Positions 24,790 to 35,350 are shown, counted from the first letter of the stretch. The stretch is 35,612 nucleotides of DNA from Flavobacteriaceae bacterium (GCA_024643385.1 JAHEMZ010000022.1:1-35612), one strand, 5' to 3'. Notes: a model not told the origin generated them from the letters alone. A program made the numbers and translations.

Positions 24790-24868
24790 CCCAAATCCGC
24801 GGGGGTGATCCAAGAAATAAATGGCGTTTTATCTCAACCCCGGAACAATTTCTTCCCTTTTTATTGCT

Positions 24869-24876
24869 TAAATTTG
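24869..24876 (+). promoter_or_regulatory. Candidate -7 box upstream of the START-like gene
   Basis: TAAATTTG fits TAnnTTTG about 150 bases before the ATG of the START-like gene, which would leave a long leader containing an inverted repeat and a small hairpin. No clear -33 is seen. Confidence 0.35.
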
Positions 24877-24967
24877 TAGAGTCGAACGATTCAATTTCTT
24901 AAATCAAATTTATAAACCCAAGCATTCCCAATCTTTTAAATATACTATTAAACAAAAGCTTGATTGG

Positions 24968-24980
24968 TCACATGATGTGA
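24968..24980 (+). promoter_or_regulatory. Inverted repeat in the leader of the START-like gene
   Basis: TCACAT-G-ATGTGA is a perfect 6-bp inverted repeat around one base, 45 bases before the ATG. It could be an operator or a small hairpin. A second hairpin, AGGC-ATAA-GCCT followed by GTTTTT (24991-25008), lies between it and the gene and resembles a weak attenuator. Confidence 0.35.
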
Positions 24981-25025
24981 TGAACAGAATAGGCATAAGC
25001 CTGTTTTTATAATAAATTTAAACAT

Positions 25026-25610
25026 ATGAAATTCGTACTTATAGCCCTAGTCTCCATAAGCACTCTCATACAAACAAACTGGGAGCTTAAAAAAGAAAAG
25101 GATGGAATCAAGGTGTATCTCGCTAACAGTAATGAAACCAATATCAAACAGTTCAAGGTTGAGACCTTTGTAAAGGCAAAGCCTCGTGAAATTGCAGATG
25201 CTGTAGTTGATCTAGAGAACAATTATAAATGGTTTGTGGATGTGGAGAAGGCGCAGCTTCTCAAGCAACTTGGAAAGAATGAGTTTGTCTTTAAACAAGT
25301 CATTCAAGTGCCCTTCCCATTTAAAGATCGAGAAGTGATTGAATACTGTGCGGTAATTGAATTACCAAATGGCGTTCTGCGAATCGATCTAAAAGAAGAC
25401 AACACCTTCATCCCAGAAACCGAAGACTATGTTCGAATGCCCATTTCCAGGGGTTACTGGATTCTCACTCCTTCCGGAGCCGGAACAGACATTGAATATT
25501 CCTTTCTCGCAGATCCCGGAGGTAGTATTCCGGCTTGGCTTGCCAATCAATTTATTGTGAATAATCCATTAAAGACAATAAAAGGTCTAAGGGAATACCT
25601 CGAGAAGTAA
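25026..25610 (+). CDS. START domain (SRPBCC fold) lipid-binding-like protein
   Basis: A 194-residue protein with a short N-terminal hydrophobic segment that looks like a signal peptide (residues 1-17). The remainder fits a START/SRPBCC fold: WELKKEKDGIKVYLANSNE at the front, FVKAKPREIADAVVDLENNYKWF, the DREVIEYCAV strand, GYWILTPSGAGTDIEYSFLADPGGSIPAWLANQF and a C-terminal helix. Such proteins bind lipids or other hydrophobic ligands in a deep pocket. The ligand is unknown and it has no clear operon partners. Confidence 0.85.
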   Translation: MKFVLIALVSISTLIQTNWELKKEKDGIKVYLANSNETNIKQFKVETFVKAKPREIADAVVDLENNYKWFVDVEKAQLLKQLGKNEFVFKQVIQVPFPFKDREVIEYCAVIELPNGVLRIDLKEDNTFIPETEDYVRMPISRGYWILTPSGAGTDIEYSFLADPGGSIPAWLANQFIVNNPLKTIKGLREYLEK

Positions 25611-25792
25611 CTGATCAATGCAAGCGCCTTTATTGGCTCCCCTGCCGTTTGTTGTTTGTCGTGCCAAAACATTTCATTTAGCTGACCATTATCCTTAGCT
25701 TTCTGCGAAACTATCGCTGCTTCCAATAACGTAGAACGCTCAAAAATATAATAGGAAACCCGGTTTGTGATTCGTTTCCTAAACCCCTTGAA
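25611..25792 (-). pseudogene. Possible remnant of a coding region
   Basis: The minus strand is open for about 60 codons from just after TAA at 25793-25795 and continues into the antisense of the START-like gene. The reading looks like real protein, for example RKRITNRVSYYIFERS, LLEAAIVSQKAKDNG and WHDKQQTAGEPIKALALIS, with a balanced codon composition. There is no start codon at its beginning. I cannot name the family. It may be the leftover of a gene lost on both sides. Confidence 0.35.
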
Positions 25793-25851
25793 TTATTATT
25801 ATTGTCCGAAGCCTTATCTATTTGATTCTAAAAGGACTGAAAGCAATCAAT

Positions 25852-25882
25852 AAAAAAGCCGTCCCACAGGAACGGCCTTTTT
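25852..25882 (-). terminator. Bidirectional terminator between the START-like gene and sod
   Basis: GCCGT and ACGGC flank an imperfect stem (25858-25876), with six A on the left and five T on the right, so it can end transcription from either side. It lies just past the stop of the superoxide dismutase gene. Confidence 0.85.
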
Positions 25883-25898
25883 AATAGGGAGTGTTATT

Positions 25899-26507
25899 TT
25901 ATTTAGCGGTTTCAAATCTTCTTGCCACTTCATCCCAATTGATCACATTAAAAAAAGCCGTTACATAATCAGGTCTGCGATTCTGATAATGCAAATAGTA
26001 GGCGTGCTCCCATACATCAATTCCCAATATAGGTGTCCCTCCACAACCGATTCCCGGCATCAAGGGATTGTCCTGGTTTGCAGTTCCGCAAACATCTAAT
26101 TTCCCTCCTTTGTGTACGCAAAGCCAAGCCCAGCCTGACCCGAATTGAGTTTTCGCGGCATTGGAAAATGTATCCATGAAAGCTTCAAAACTTCCAAAGG
26201 AATCGTTGATCGCTTGTGCCAGGGCTCCCTTAGGACTTCCTCCGCCGTTAGGAGACATGATCTCCCAGAACAAACAATGGTTATAAAATCCTCCTCCGTT
26301 ATTACGGACCGCTTTATTATTCATGTCCAAATGAGCCAGGATATCTTCAATTGATTTTCCACTTAAAGGAGTCCCTTCTATCGCTGCATTTAAATTGTTA
26401 GTATAACCGGCATGATGTTTCCCATGATGGATTTCCATGGTTCTGGCATCAATGTTAGGCTCCAAAGCATTATGAGCATATTGTAAAGATGGTAATTCAA
26501 ATGACAT
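25899..26507 (-). CDS. Superoxide dismutase, Fe/Mn family
   Basis: Converts superoxide to oxygen and hydrogen peroxide. It is 202 residues without a signal peptide, so cytoplasmic. The four metal ligands are H27 ([12 protein letters not shown]), H77 (NHCLFW), D164 and H168 (DVWEHAYYL). [10 protein letters not shown] (Q145) and GGGFYNH are closer to the manganese form than to the iron form, though a cambialistic enzyme cannot be excluded. It reads convergently to the START-like gene and divergently from the AddA-like gene. Confidence 0.97.
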   Translation of the reverse strand: MSFELPSLQYAHNALEPNIDARTMEIHHGKHHAGYTNNLNAAIEGTPLSGKSIEDILAHLDMNNKAVRNNGGGFYNHCLFWEIMSPNGGGSPKGALAQAINDSFGSFEAFMDTFSNAAKTQFGSGWAWLCVHKGGKLDVCGTANQDNPLMPGIGCGGTPILGIDVWEHAYYLHYQNRRPDYVTAFFNVINWDEVARRFETAK

Positions 26508-26546
26508 AATATGTAGTTTTAAAGATTATTAATTCAGTAAGTGTTT

Positions 26547-26554
26547 CAAATTTA
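26547..26554 (-). promoter_or_regulatory. Candidate -7 box of sod
   Basis: TAAATTTG on the minus strand fits TAnnTTTG and lies about 40 bases before the ATG. No -33 TTG at the right distance. Confidence 0.45.
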
Positions 26555-26658
26555 ACAATTATATACGGGAATGAATGTTATAGAATTTATAAGTTTTTTA
26601 TTCTGTCATAGAGATTCTTAATAGTATCTTTAAACTCCATCTTCAAAGTATTGAATTC

Positions 26659-29600
26659 TTGGTAAAAAAAGCGCCCTTCATAATTTATAACGCATCCGCC
26701 GGCAGTGGAAAAACATTCTCACTGGTTAAGTCGTTCTTATCTAAAGTATTAGCCACTTCTCAGCCCGATGCATACAAGCATTTATTGGCGATCACCTTCA
26801 CCAACAAGGCCGTGGCTGAAATGAAATCCCGGATACTGGATATCTTGATCGCTTTTGCAAAAGGTGACTTTAAAGCACAAGCAAAAGCTATGTCAGATGC
26901 TTTGCAAATTGAGATCGGTGTGACACAGGATATACTTCAACATAGAGCAACCATCGTCTTGCGCCATCTGCTCAATAATTATGCTTTATTCAGTGTAGAG
27001 ACCATCGACCATTTCAATCATAGATTATTGCGAACATTTGCCCGAGATCTTAAGTTAAATTCGAATTTTGAAGTAAGTCTTGACACCGTTTTATTGCTTT
27101 CGGAAGCGGTAGACCGATTAATTGATAAAGCGGGTGAAGATCCTGAAATCACTAAATTTCTAGTGCAATACGCCCTTCAAAAAACAGACGATGATAAATC
27201 CTGGGACATCGCGTTAGATCTTAAAAAAGCTGCCGGTTTACTCACCAAAGAGAACGATCAGTTGGCCCTTGAAAAATTAAGAGACAGATCGCTGGCACAA
27301 TTTGACGCCCTAAGGGTCCATCTTAAAAAACTAAAAGCGCCGAAGGAATTGGTGATACAGGAAGCAGCACAAAATTTGATCAACCGTTTTGAATCCAATG
27401 GATTATCTAGTGCTCAATTTGACAGAGGGTACTTATATAAATATTTTGAAAAATTGGCTCAAGGGAATGCAACGCCAAAATTCGATGCGGTTTGGCAAGG
27501 GAAATTGGGCATTTCTGCTATCCATGGAACTAAAGCGACTGAAGCTGATATAGCCACTATCAATGCGTTAGTACCTGAGATTAGTGCCACACTTCAAATT
27601 ATCAAAGATGCCTACTACTCCATTCAACTTTATCATAATATCCTAAATAACCTAGTGCCTCTGGCAACGGTCCATTTAGTAGATCAAGAATTTCAGCAAA
27701 TAAAGGAAGAGGAAAATATTGTTCCTATCAGTGACTTTAATACGCTAATTCACAAGGAAATTCAATACCAGCCGGCACCTTTTATCTATGAGCGCTTAGG
27801 TGAACGCTATCAGCACTTTTTTATTGACGAATTTCAAGATACATCCAAGCTGCAATGGCAAAATCTACTCCCTTTAATTGAGAATTCCCTGGCGCAAAGT
27901 GATTCGTCCCACCACAATGGTAGCTTGATGATCGTAGGCGATGCCAAACAATCCATATATCGATGGAGGGGAGGACTCCCCGAACAATTTATGTCCCTTT
28001 ACGGAGATGAAAATCCTTTCCCATTTGTAGAAAAGCAAACTGAAAATTTAGATACCAATTATCGAAGTTGTAAAGAAATTGTGGAATTTAACAATGGTTT
28101 CTTTTCGTTTATTTCGAATTATTTTGGGGAAGAGATCCACCGTACACTTTATAAGGAAGGAAACCATCAAAAGTCTTTCCTGTCTTGTGATGGTTATGTT
28201 CAACTGGATTTTATAGATCCCGGTTCGAAAGAAGAGAATGATGAAGCCTATGTCCATAAGGCCTATGAAATAATTTCCGAACTACTGGATAGGGGGCACT
28301 TGTTAAAAGACATTTGCATATTGGTTCGAAAAAAGTCACAAGGTATGGCCGTAAGTGAATTTTTGGCGGAAAGAAATATTTCCGTGATCTCGGAAGAGAC
28401 CTTACTGCTCAAGAATTCTGATAAGGTAAATGCATTGCTGCAGCTTATTCAGCTGCAAGTATTTCCGGAGAAAGATGAAGTGAAAATGCAACTGTTAGAG
28501 TTTTTACATTCCTTTTTAGCCGTCTCGGAAGATCAATATTCCTTTTTAGCCGGTCAAGTCAAAAAACCATTGTCCGCTCTTTCTCGTAAATTAAGCGACT
28601 ATGCCGTTGATTTAAATTTTGAAAAAGCAAGGTCATTAGGTATTTACGAAAGTCTGGAGTATTGCATACATGCCTTAGGTTTGTCCAATGAACAAGATGC
28701 TTATATTACCTACTTTATGGATTGGGTATTTCAGTTCTCAAAGGGTCCCAATAGTGGTAAATGGGAGTTTTTAGAATATTGGGAGCTAAAAAAAGATACC
28801 TTGAGCTTATCTGCCGGTGCCGGGGCGAATGCCATTTCAGTAATGACCATCCATAAGTCAAAAGGACTGGAATTTCCCATAGTGCTGTTCCCTTTTGCCG
28901 AACAGGACATCTATTATGAAAAAGAGCCAAAGCTTTGGTTTCCTTTGAATGAAGACGGATTTGAAGAACTGTCGATTAATTTTAACAAAGAAGTTGAAAA
29001 TTATGGAGCTATCGGGGCTCATCTCTATCAGGTAAGAAGAAATACGCTGGAACTGGATAGTTTGAATCTGTTGTATGTAGTTCTTACTCGTTCGCAAAAA
29101 GAACTCTATGTTATCAGCAAAGTAGAAAAAGACAATGAGGTGCCAAAACAGTATAACCATTTTTTCAAATTGTATCTTCAGCACCTTCATGTTTGGTCAG
29201 AGGAACAAAGCAGTTATTCCTTTGGAAAAAAAGGAACTCCTAAAAAGCAAATGGTAGAATTTCCAATAGCATCGACCTTCCGCTACGTGGTGAGCCTCCC
29301 GGAAACTCACCAAATTAAGATAGCCGGCGGTTCGACTTTCAAAACCTATCCATCGGTTAGAGGAGCAATGGATTTTGGAACGCTATTTCACGCTTTTATG
29401 GCGCAAATAAGAGTTATGGAAGATATCGCTTACGCAAGCGATTTCATGTCGGAATACCAGCAATTGGAAGAATCTTTATTAGCCGACTTACAACTTTCTG
29501 CGGAACAGATCGTAACTCATCCTCAATTAACCCACTTATACAGTGGTAAAGATAAGGTTCATAACGAGCATGACATCATCACCCCCATTGGAATGGTTCG

Positions 29601-29790
29601 CCCGGATCGCATGAATTTTCACGAAGACGGCAGTGTTTCAATTATTGATTATAAAACCGGTAGTCCTCAGGCCGAGCATCAACCTCAAATTGAGGGTTAT
29701 GCTCAAACGCTTCAAGAGATGGGGTTTATTGTAAAACAAAAGCTGATTGTTTATATCGATCAGCGGGAAATTGTCGTAAATAAAATTTAA
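26659..29790 (+). CDS. AddA/RecB-like helicase-nuclease
   Basis: A 1043-residue superfamily 1 helicase fused to a nuclease, the likely motor subunit of an AddAB-type complex that resects double-strand breaks. Walker A is ASAGSGKTF (residues 12-20). The DEFQD box is D390-D394 in [14 protein letters not shown]. Motif VI is near [17 protein letters not shown]. The C-terminal PD-(D/E)XK nuclease has FGTLFHAFM (H911), [10 protein letters not shown] (D983) and [10 protein letters not shown] (D997, K999), so it looks active. The start is a TTG at 26659; no ATG would keep Walker A at the N-terminus. A near-consensus TATCTTTA lies at 26625-26632. Confidence 0.92.
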   Translation: MVKKAPFIIYNASAGSGKTFSLVKSFLSKVLATSQPDAYKHLLAITFTNKAVAEMKSRILDILIAFAKGDFKAQAKAMSDALQIEIGVTQDILQHRATIVLRHLLNNYALFSVETIDHFNHRLLRTFARDLKLNSNFEVSLDTVLLLSEAVDRLIDKAGEDPEITKFLVQYALQKTDDDKSWDIALDLKKAAGLLTKENDQLALEKLRDRSLAQFDALRVHLKKLKAPKELVIQEAAQNLINRFESNGLSSAQFDRGYLYKYFEKLAQGNATPKFDAVWQGKLGISAIHGTKATEADIATINALVPEISATLQIIKDAYYSIQLYHNILNNLVPLATVHLVDQEFQQIKEEENIVPISDFNTLIHKEIQYQPAPFIYERLGERYQHFFIDEFQDTSKLQWQNLLPLIENSLAQSDSSHHNGSLMIVGDAKQSIYRWRGGLPEQFMSLYGDENPFPFVEKQTENLDTNYRSCKEIVEFNNGFFSFISNYFGEEIHRTLYKEGNHQKSFLSCDGYVQLDFIDPGSKEENDEAYVHKAYEIISELLDRGHLLKDICILVRKKSQGMAVSEFLAERNISVISEETLLLKNSDKVNALLQLIQLQVFPEKDEVKMQLLEFLHSFLAVSEDQYSFLAGQVKKPLSALSRKLSDYAVDLNFEKARSLGIYESLEYCIHALGLSNEQDAYITYFMDWVFQFSKGPNSGKWEFLEYWELKKDTLSLSAGAGANAISVMTIHKSKGLEFPIVLFPFAEQDIYYEKEPKLWFPLNEDGFEELSINFNKEVENYGAIGAHLYQVRRNTLELDSLNLLYVVLTRSQKELYVISKVEKDNEVPKQYNHFFKLYLQHLHVWSEEQSSYSFGKKGTPKKQMVEFPIASTFRYVVSLPETHQIKIAGGSTFKTYPSVRGAMDFGTLFHAFMAQIRVMEDIAYASDFMSEYQQLEESLLADLQLSAEQIVTHPQLTHLYSGKDKVHNEHDIITPIGMVRPDRMNFHEDGSVSIIDYKTGSPQAEHQPQIEGYAQTLQEMGFIVKQKLIVYIDQREIVVNKI

Positions 29791-29815
29791 ATTTGACCTC
29801 CAAAATCACGGAAAA

Positions 29816-31006
29816 ATGTACGGAAAAATTAAAGATTACCTTCAACAAGAACTACAAGAGATCAAGGATAATGGGCTTTTTAAAAAAGAGCGAATTATCA
29901 CCTCGCCCCAAGATGCTGTTATAAAAATTGCTTCCGGCCAGGAGGTCATCAACTTTTGCGCTAATAATTATTTGGGGTTGTCTTCCCATCCTGAGGTAAT
30001 TCAAGCTGCCAAAGATGCCATGGACACCCATGGTTACGGGATGTCTTCCGTACGTTTCATCTGTGGCACTCAAGATATTCACAAGGAGTTGGAACAAAAG
30101 ATCGCCGATTTTTATCAAACGGAAGACACTATCCTTTATGCTGCTGCCTTCGATGCCAATGGAGGTGTGTTTGAACCTTTATTCGGTCCTGAAGACGCCA
30201 TTATTTCCGATTCCTTAAATCATGCTTCTATCATCGACGGTGTTCGTTTATGTAAAGCAATGCGATACCGTTATCAAAACAGTGATATGGCTGATCTGGA
30301 AGTTCAATTACAAGCTGCTAATAAAGATGGTGCTCGTTTTAAGATTATCGTTACAGATGGTGTCTTTTCTATGGACGGTTTAGTTGCCCCTCTTGACAAG
30401 ATCTGTGACCTGGCCGACAAATACGATGCTTTGGTGATGATCGATGAATGTCATGCTGCGGGTTTTATAGGTCCGACAGGGAGAGGAACACTGGAGGAGA
30501 AAGGGGTAATGGGCCGAATAGATATTATTACAGGCACTCTCGGAAAAGCACTGGGAGGCGCCATGGGTGGTTATACCACCGGAAAAAAGGAAATTATTGA
30601 ACTATTACGACAAAGATCACGTCCTTATTTATTTTCCAACTCGTTGGCTCCTGCCATAGTAGGGGCCTCTTTAAAGGTTTTTGACATGTTGGATAAAGAC
30701 ACTACTTTGAGAGATCGATTGGCGGCCAATACAGAGTATTTCAAAAAAGGAATGAAATCGGCCGGGTTTGATATCATTGATGGAGATTCTGCAATCGTTC
30801 CAGTTATGTTATACGACGCGCAACTTTCTCAAACAATGGCAGATATGCTTTTAGACGAAGGAATATATGTGATAGGTTTCTTTTATCCGGTTGTTCCTAA
30901 AGGAAAGGCCCGTATAAGAGTGCAACTTTCAGCGGCACATACCCGCGAACACCTTGATAAGGCTATTTTTGCATTTAGTAAAGTGAAGCAAAAACTAAAT
31001 ATGTAA
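29816..31006 (+). CDS. kbl: Glycine C-acetyltransferase (2-amino-3-ketobutyrate CoA ligase)
   Basis: PLP enzyme of threonine breakdown: splits 2-amino-3-oxobutanoate with CoA into glycine and acetyl-CoA. It is 396 residues. [51 protein letters not shown] and the PLP lysine K244 in [15 protein letters not shown] are typical of Kbl within the alpha-oxoamine synthase family. The relatives BioF and HemA are less likely given the C-terminal [22 protein letters not shown]. Its usual partner tdh is not in the window. It lies 25 bases after the AddA-like gene. Confidence 0.93.
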   Translation: MYGKIKDYLQQELQEIKDNGLFKKERIITSPQDAVIKIASGQEVINFCANNYLGLSSHPEVIQAAKDAMDTHGYGMSSVRFICGTQDIHKELEQKIADFYQTEDTILYAAAFDANGGVFEPLFGPEDAIISDSLNHASIIDGVRLCKAMRYRYQNSDMADLEVQLQAANKDGARFKIIVTDGVFSMDGLVAPLDKICDLADKYDALVMIDECHAAGFIGPTGRGTLEEKGVMGRIDIITGTLGKALGGAMGGYTTGKKEIIELLRQRSRPYLFSNSLAPAIVGASLKVFDMLDKDTTLRDRLAANTEYFKKGMKSAGFDIIDGDSAIVPVMLYDAQLSQTMADMLLDEGIYVIGFFYPVVPKGKARIRVQLSAAHTREHLDKAIFAFSKVKQKLNM

Positions 31007-31070
31007 GAGCGTAAATCCCACATTTGAACCCGCTAACAACCGTATTTGTAAAATTTTTAATAGATTTGCT

Positions 31071-31101
31071 TTTGTTAATAAAATTTAACAACTTACTTTT
31101 G
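31071..31101 (+). promoter_or_regulatory. Promoter of the OmpA-family gene
   Basis: TTTG at 31071-31074, a 19-base spacer and TACTTTTG at 31094-31101 match the Bacteroidota promoter closely, about 35 bases before the ATG. It is one of the two best promoters in the window, consistent with an abundant outer membrane protein. Confidence 0.8.
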
Positions 31102-31136
31102 CTCTATTAACACTTAAAAAAATTAAACAATCGAAT

Positions 31137-32537
31137 ATGAAACATCTTAACTTTATTTTAGTTGCCACCCTGCTTTTTATGGTAGTGGGTGTTGCAAGTG
31201 CACAAGACGAGAACAATCCTTGGGCAGTAGAAATTGGCATCAATGCTGTTGATGTTTACCCAGTTGGAGCTAATGATAACGGTAGGTTACCAGCTTCTAT
31301 AGGTGGAACAGATATTAAAGGTCCTTTATTTGATGAATACTTCAACCAAAATGACCACTGGAGTATTTTGCCTTCTGTTTCTAAGGTTTCCGTAGCCAGA
31401 TACATTGGTGACGGATTCACATTTGCTGCTGTTGGTACGATTAACAAAATCGACAAAATAGGAGATGCCCGCGTTGATGATTTAATGTATTATGGTGCGG
31501 ATGGTGAAATTAAATATAGTTTAAGAAAGGCCTTCGGTGGTGGATGGTTAGATCCATCTCTAGGTGCCGGTGGTGGATATACTTGGGTAGATGATATTGG
31601 ATTTGGAACCGCTAACTTAATGGCTAGTGTTCGTTTTTGGATCACTGAAAGTTTGGCTTTAAATTTCCAAAGTACTTACAAGCATGCCTTTGAAGATTAC
31701 GGGATCGTACATTTTCAACATTCTGTGGGTGTAGCCTTTAAATTTGGTGGAAAAGATACTGATGGAGATGGAATTTACGACCATGAAGACGAATGTCCTG
31801 AAACTCCAGGTTTAGCTGAGTTCAATGGTTGTCCTGATACAGACGGAGACGGTATCGAAGATAGAAACGATGCTTGTCCTACGGTTCCTGGTATTCCAGA
31901 ATTCAACGGATGTCCTGATACCGATGGTGATGGAATCGCTGATCCTCAAGATGCATGTCCTACCGTTCCAGGTATTGCTGCAATGAACGGATGTCCTGAT
32001 ACAGACGGTGATGGAATCACTGACGCAGAGGATGAGTGTCCTACTGTTGCAGGTCCAAAAGCAAATAACGGATGTCCTTACCCAGATAAAGACGGTGACG
32101 GAGTTCTTGACAAAGACGATCAGTGTCCGGAAGTTCCTGGAACTGTAGCCAACCGCGGATGTCCAGAAATGACCATTGAAGTTCAAAATGCATTGAAAGA
32201 TTATGCTAAAACAATCTTATTCGATACTGGAAAGACTACTTTAAAACCAGCTTCTTTCACGGTATTGAATAATGCGATAGCTATTCTTAACCAATATCCA
32301 AATACTAATTTCTATATTGATGGTCATACCGACAGTGTAGGTTCTGAAGCTAACAACCAAAAATTATCTGAAGGTAGAGCTGCCGCAGTAGTTGCTTATC
32401 TTTCAGAAAATGGAGTAGATGCTTCAAGATTAGAGTCTAGAGGATTTGGAGAGTCACAACCAATCGTGACCAACAAAACTAAAGATGGTAGAGCTACCAA
32501 CCGAAGAGTTGAGATCAACTTGAAAGCAAGAGATTAA
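31137..32537 (+). CDS. OmpA-family outer membrane protein with thrombospondin type 3 repeats
   Basis: A 466-residue outer membrane protein: signal peptide (VVGVASAQ), an N-terminal beta-barrel (about 25-205), five calcium-binding thrombospondin type 3 repeats of about 27 residues each (residues 207-343, pattern DTDGDGIxD...CP), and a C-terminal OmpA domain that binds peptidoglycan ([32 protein letters not shown]). It probably links the outer membrane to the cell wall. It has its own promoter and terminator, so it is a separate unit inside the addA-addB region. Confidence 0.95.
   Translation: MKHLNFILVATLLFMVVGVASAQDENNPWAVEIGINAVDVYPVGANDNGRLPASIGGTDIKGPLFDEYFNQNDHWSILPSVSKVSVARYIGDGFTFAAVGTINKIDKIGDARVDDLMYYGADGEIKYSLRKAFGGGWLDPSLGAGGGYTWVDDIGFGTANLMASVRFWITESLALNFQSTYKHAFEDYGIVHFQHSVGVAFKFGGKDTDGDGIYDHEDECPETPGLAEFNGCPDTDGDGIEDRNDACPTVPGIPEFNGCPDTDGDGIADPQDACPTVPGIAAMNGCPDTDGDGITDAEDECPTVAGPKANNGCPYPDKDGDGVLDKDDQCPEVPGTVANRGCPEMTIEVQNALKDYAKTILFDTGKTTLKPASFTVLNNAIAILNQYPNTNFYIDGHTDSVGSEANNQKLSEGRAAAVVAYLSENGVDASRLESRGFGESQPIVTNKTKDGRATNRRVEINLKARD
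31755..32165 (+). repeat. Thrombospondin type 3 repeats in the OmpA-family gene
   Basis: Five near-identical coding repeats of about 81 bases with the core DTDGDGI and a closing NGCP or RGCP. The fourth has two extra residues. Each carries the DxDxDG calcium-binding pattern, and the middle three are most alike. Confidence 0.9.
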
Positions 32538-32564
32538 TTCGGAATTTCTTTAAATAAATAAGAA

Positions 32565-32593
32565 AACGCCTCCTAAATGGAGGCGTTTTTTTT
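32565..32593 (+). terminator. Intrinsic terminator after the OmpA-family gene
   Basis: ACGCCTCC and GGAGGCGT form an 8-bp stem with a TAAAT loop, followed by eight T. The stem runs across an ATG at 32577, which is therefore unlikely to be the start of the next gene. Confidence 0.92.
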
Positions 32594-32603
32594 ATTTTTA
32601 ACC

Positions 32604-35339
32604 ATGCGATCATTCCTTCAGGAAACTGTCCAAAAACTTTTAGGTCAAGGCACCTCTCTGTCGCAATATACCTTGATCCTTCCCAGTAAAAGAGCCGGAG
32701 GTTTTCTACAACAAATTCTAATCGCTAATGCGAAACAAAGTTTCTTTTCCCCCAAGATCCTAAGTATTGAAGAATTTGTAGTGGAAGTAGCGGGTGTAAA
32801 ACCAATTCCCAAAACTGAATTGCTGGTTATAAGTCATTTCGTCTATAATCAAATCCGTGAAACACCCTTCGAAGAATACCTTACGTGGGCAGAAACGATC
32901 TTGAACGATTTTAGTGAGATCGATCGCCATTTGGTCCCTCCCAAAGAATTTTTTGATTACTTGAACAGTATAAAAATACTTGAAAAATGGGGGGTTACCG
33001 AAAATGAAACCCCTCTTATCAAAGACTACCTTGCTTTTTGGAATACTTTATACCCTTTCTATATCGCCTTGAATGAAACCCTTTTGCAACAGCAGAAAGG
33101 CTATCAAGGAATGATCTACCGGAAAGCTGTGGAAGAATTAGAATTCTATCTTGCCAACCATGGAACGACTCCGCATGCCTTTTTAGGATTTAATGCATTG
33201 AATAAGGCCGAACAATCCCTGATCCAGGAATTTCTTGCCTATGGGTCGGCGGAAGTCTATTGGGACCTGGACACCTACTTTATTCGTGATCCGTACCACA
33301 GTGCTTCCTATTTCTTTCGAAAGTACATGAACGAATGGCGATATTATCAAAACAATCCCATCCCACAAACCGGGTCAAATTTTGAGGATCACAAACTAGT
33401 CACCATTATAGAGGCTCAAACAGAAATTGCACAAGTAAAAATACTGGGCACTCTTCTTGAAGAACTCAGTCCGGAAGAACTAAATAATACGGCCATAGTA
33501 TTGGCAGATGAGACGTTACTTATTCCACTGCTCTATTCTTTACCTCCTTCCATCGCAAAAGTGAATATCACCATGGGGTACCCGCTTACCTCCTTGCCTT
33601 CCACGCAATTCTTTCAGTATTTGCTGGAGATCCATCACAAACCAACCTCATCACTCTACTACCGTACCATTCAAAAACTGCTGAATCATAAGGTAGGGCA
33701 ATATCTGGTTCCTCAGGCAAAAGAACTTTTAACTCAACTAGCTGAGAAAAATCAAACGTACATCTCTTTTGAAGCATTTCAGAAACAAGCCAATGCGCAA
33801 GATAACAACGTATTTCGCCTACTATTTGATTTTAGCCACACTCACCCCCGAAAAGTAATATCAGCCATTAAAGGGCTTTTAGACGAGCTTATTCAGCAGA
33901 CGCAGATCCCTGTTGTCGATAGACAATCTTTTATAAAGCTTTTTGAAATTTTCTCTGAAATCGAACTCCTGGATCAAAAACATCCCTTTCTGGAAAACTC
34001 CGCCGCACTTAAAAATATGTTTGACAGCATGCTACAGAACGAAACATTGGATTTTGAAGGGGATGCTTACAGCGGGCTTCAAGTTATGGGGGTCTTGGAA
34101 ACTCGAGTCCTGGATTTTGAGAACGTCATCATGCTTTCTGTAAATGAAGGCACTTTACCTACCGGGAAGAGCAATGCTTCCTTTTTAACCTACGACCTGA
34201 AACAACAGTACGAACTTCCTCTTCATACCGAAAAAGATGCCATTTACGCCTATCATTTCTTTCGGCTAATGCAACGTTGTAAAAAGGCGACCTTCATGTA
34301 CAATGCGGCCTCAATCGGATTAAATACCGGGGAGAAAAGTCGTTTCCTGCGGCAACTGGAAATTAATAATCCTCCCAATCACCAACTCATTCTCAAGAAC
34401 AGTGCTGAAAAGATCGTCGCTTTGACCCCTGAGATGAGTTCGTATGAAAAAAACGCTGCGGTAATGGAAAAAATACAGCATTTAGCCGCTAAAGGCTTTT
34501 CGCCCTCCTCCCTCACCTCTTACATTCGGGATCCCAAACAATTCTATTACCAACGAATATTGGGTGTTAACGAAGTGGAAGAAGTGGAAGAAACAGTGGC
34601 AAGCAATACTTTAGGAACTATTATACATGAAACGCTGGAAGCATTATATACTCCATTTTTGGGAAGCGAATTAGAGGCTTCGAAGTTACTTGAAAGTAAA
34701 AAATTAGTTGCATCCATACTAGTTGACCAATTTGAAAAACATTTTAAATTAGGAGATATCACCCGTGGTAAGAACCTCATCACTTTTGAAGTAGCCAAGC
34801 GCTATGTTGAAAAACTGATCCAATGGGATGTAGATGCCCTCCGGGAAGGACAAACGATCGAGTTGTTGGAACTGGAACTTTCACTATCGCTAGCATTGAC
34901 CGAACTGAATTTAGGGTTTCCTGCATGTATGAACGGAAAAGTGGATCGTTTGGATCGCTGCAATGGTCAAGTACGCATTATCGATTATAAATCGGGGAAA
35001 GTACTCTCAAATGAGCTGGAGATCGTGGATTGGAACAACCTAATTGAAGATTACAAATACAGTAAAGCCTTTCAAGTACTGGCCTATGCGTATATGCAAC
35101 AAAAAACAACTCCACTTCCTTCGATCGAAGCCGGTATTGTCTCCTTTAAGAATATGAATGCCGGGTTTATGAAGTTCGCCAAAAAAGAAAAACCGGGGAA
35201 CTCACCCAAAGAAACCGCTATTTCCAATGAGGTATTAAAGGAATTTGAAAAACAATTGTTCCTCTTGATCCGGGAGATCTGTGATCCAAACATCCCCTTT
35301 CTGGAAAAGGATGTCAAAAAAGGGCGATCGAATTATTAA
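32604..35339 (+). CDS. AddB-like PD-(D/E)XK nuclease
   Basis: Second subunit of the presumed AddAB complex, 911 residues. The N-terminal half is an inactive helicase-like domain (LILPSKRAGGFLQQ, no Walker A). The C-terminal nuclease has LGTIIHETLEALY (H675), NGKVDRLDR (D781) and IIDYKSGK (D794, K796), so it looks active. The Cys that starts the AddB iron-sulfur motif is Asp643 here (SSLTSYIRDPKQFYY), and no clustered C-terminal cysteines are present, so the cluster seems absent. An upstream in-frame ATG (32577) lies inside the OmpA terminator, so ATG at 32604-32606 is used. It is separated from the AddA-like gene by kbl and the OmpA gene. Confidence 0.88.
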   Translation: MRSFLQETVQKLLGQGTSLSQYTLILPSKRAGGFLQQILIANAKQSFFSPKILSIEEFVVEVAGVKPIPKTELLVISHFVYNQIRETPFEEYLTWAETILNDFSEIDRHLVPPKEFFDYLNSIKILEKWGVTENETPLIKDYLAFWNTLYPFYIALNETLLQQQKGYQGMIYRKAVEELEFYLANHGTTPHAFLGFNALNKAEQSLIQEFLAYGSAEVYWDLDTYFIRDPYHSASYFFRKYMNEWRYYQNNPIPQTGSNFEDHKLVTIIEAQTEIAQVKILGTLLEELSPEELNNTAIVLADETLLIPLLYSLPPSIAKVNITMGYPLTSLPSTQFFQYLLEIHHKPTSSLYYRTIQKLLNHKVGQYLVPQAKELLTQLAEKNQTYISFEAFQKQANAQDNNVFRLLFDFSHTHPRKVISAIKGLLDELIQQTQIPVVDRQSFIKLFEIFSEIELLDQKHPFLENSAALKNMFDSMLQNETLDFEGDAYSGLQVMGVLETRVLDFENVIMLSVNEGTLPTGKSNASFLTYDLKQQYELPLHTEKDAIYAYHFFRLMQRCKKATFMYNAASIGLNTGEKSRFLRQLEINNPPNHQLILKNSAEKIVALTPEMSSYEKNAAVMEKIQHLAAKGFSPSSLTSYIRDPKQFYYQRILGVNEVEEVEETVASNTLGTIIHETLEALYTPFLGSELEASKLLESKKLVASILVDQFEKHFKLGDITRGKNLITFEVAKRYVEKLIQWDVDALREGQTIELLELELSLSLALTELNLGFPACMNGKVDRLDRCNGQVRIIDYKSGKVLSNELEIVDWNNLIEDYKYSKAFQVLAYAYMQQKTTPLPSIEAGIVSFKNMNAGFMKFAKKEKPGNSPKETAISNEVLKEFEKQLFLLIREICDPNIPFLEKDVKKGRSNY

Positions 35340-35350
35340 AGCCATTGGCC

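Noticed and set aside
23820-24790. CRISPR array or integron cassette (attC) sites
   Set aside because: The repeats are long, tandem and not separated by unique spacers, and no cas or integrase gene or attC core sites (GTTRRRY/RYYYAAC) are present.
31812-32186. A 124-codon frame on the minus strand opposite the OmpA-family gene
   Set aside because: It is the antisense of the thrombospondin repeats; their regular codons keep the opposite frame open.
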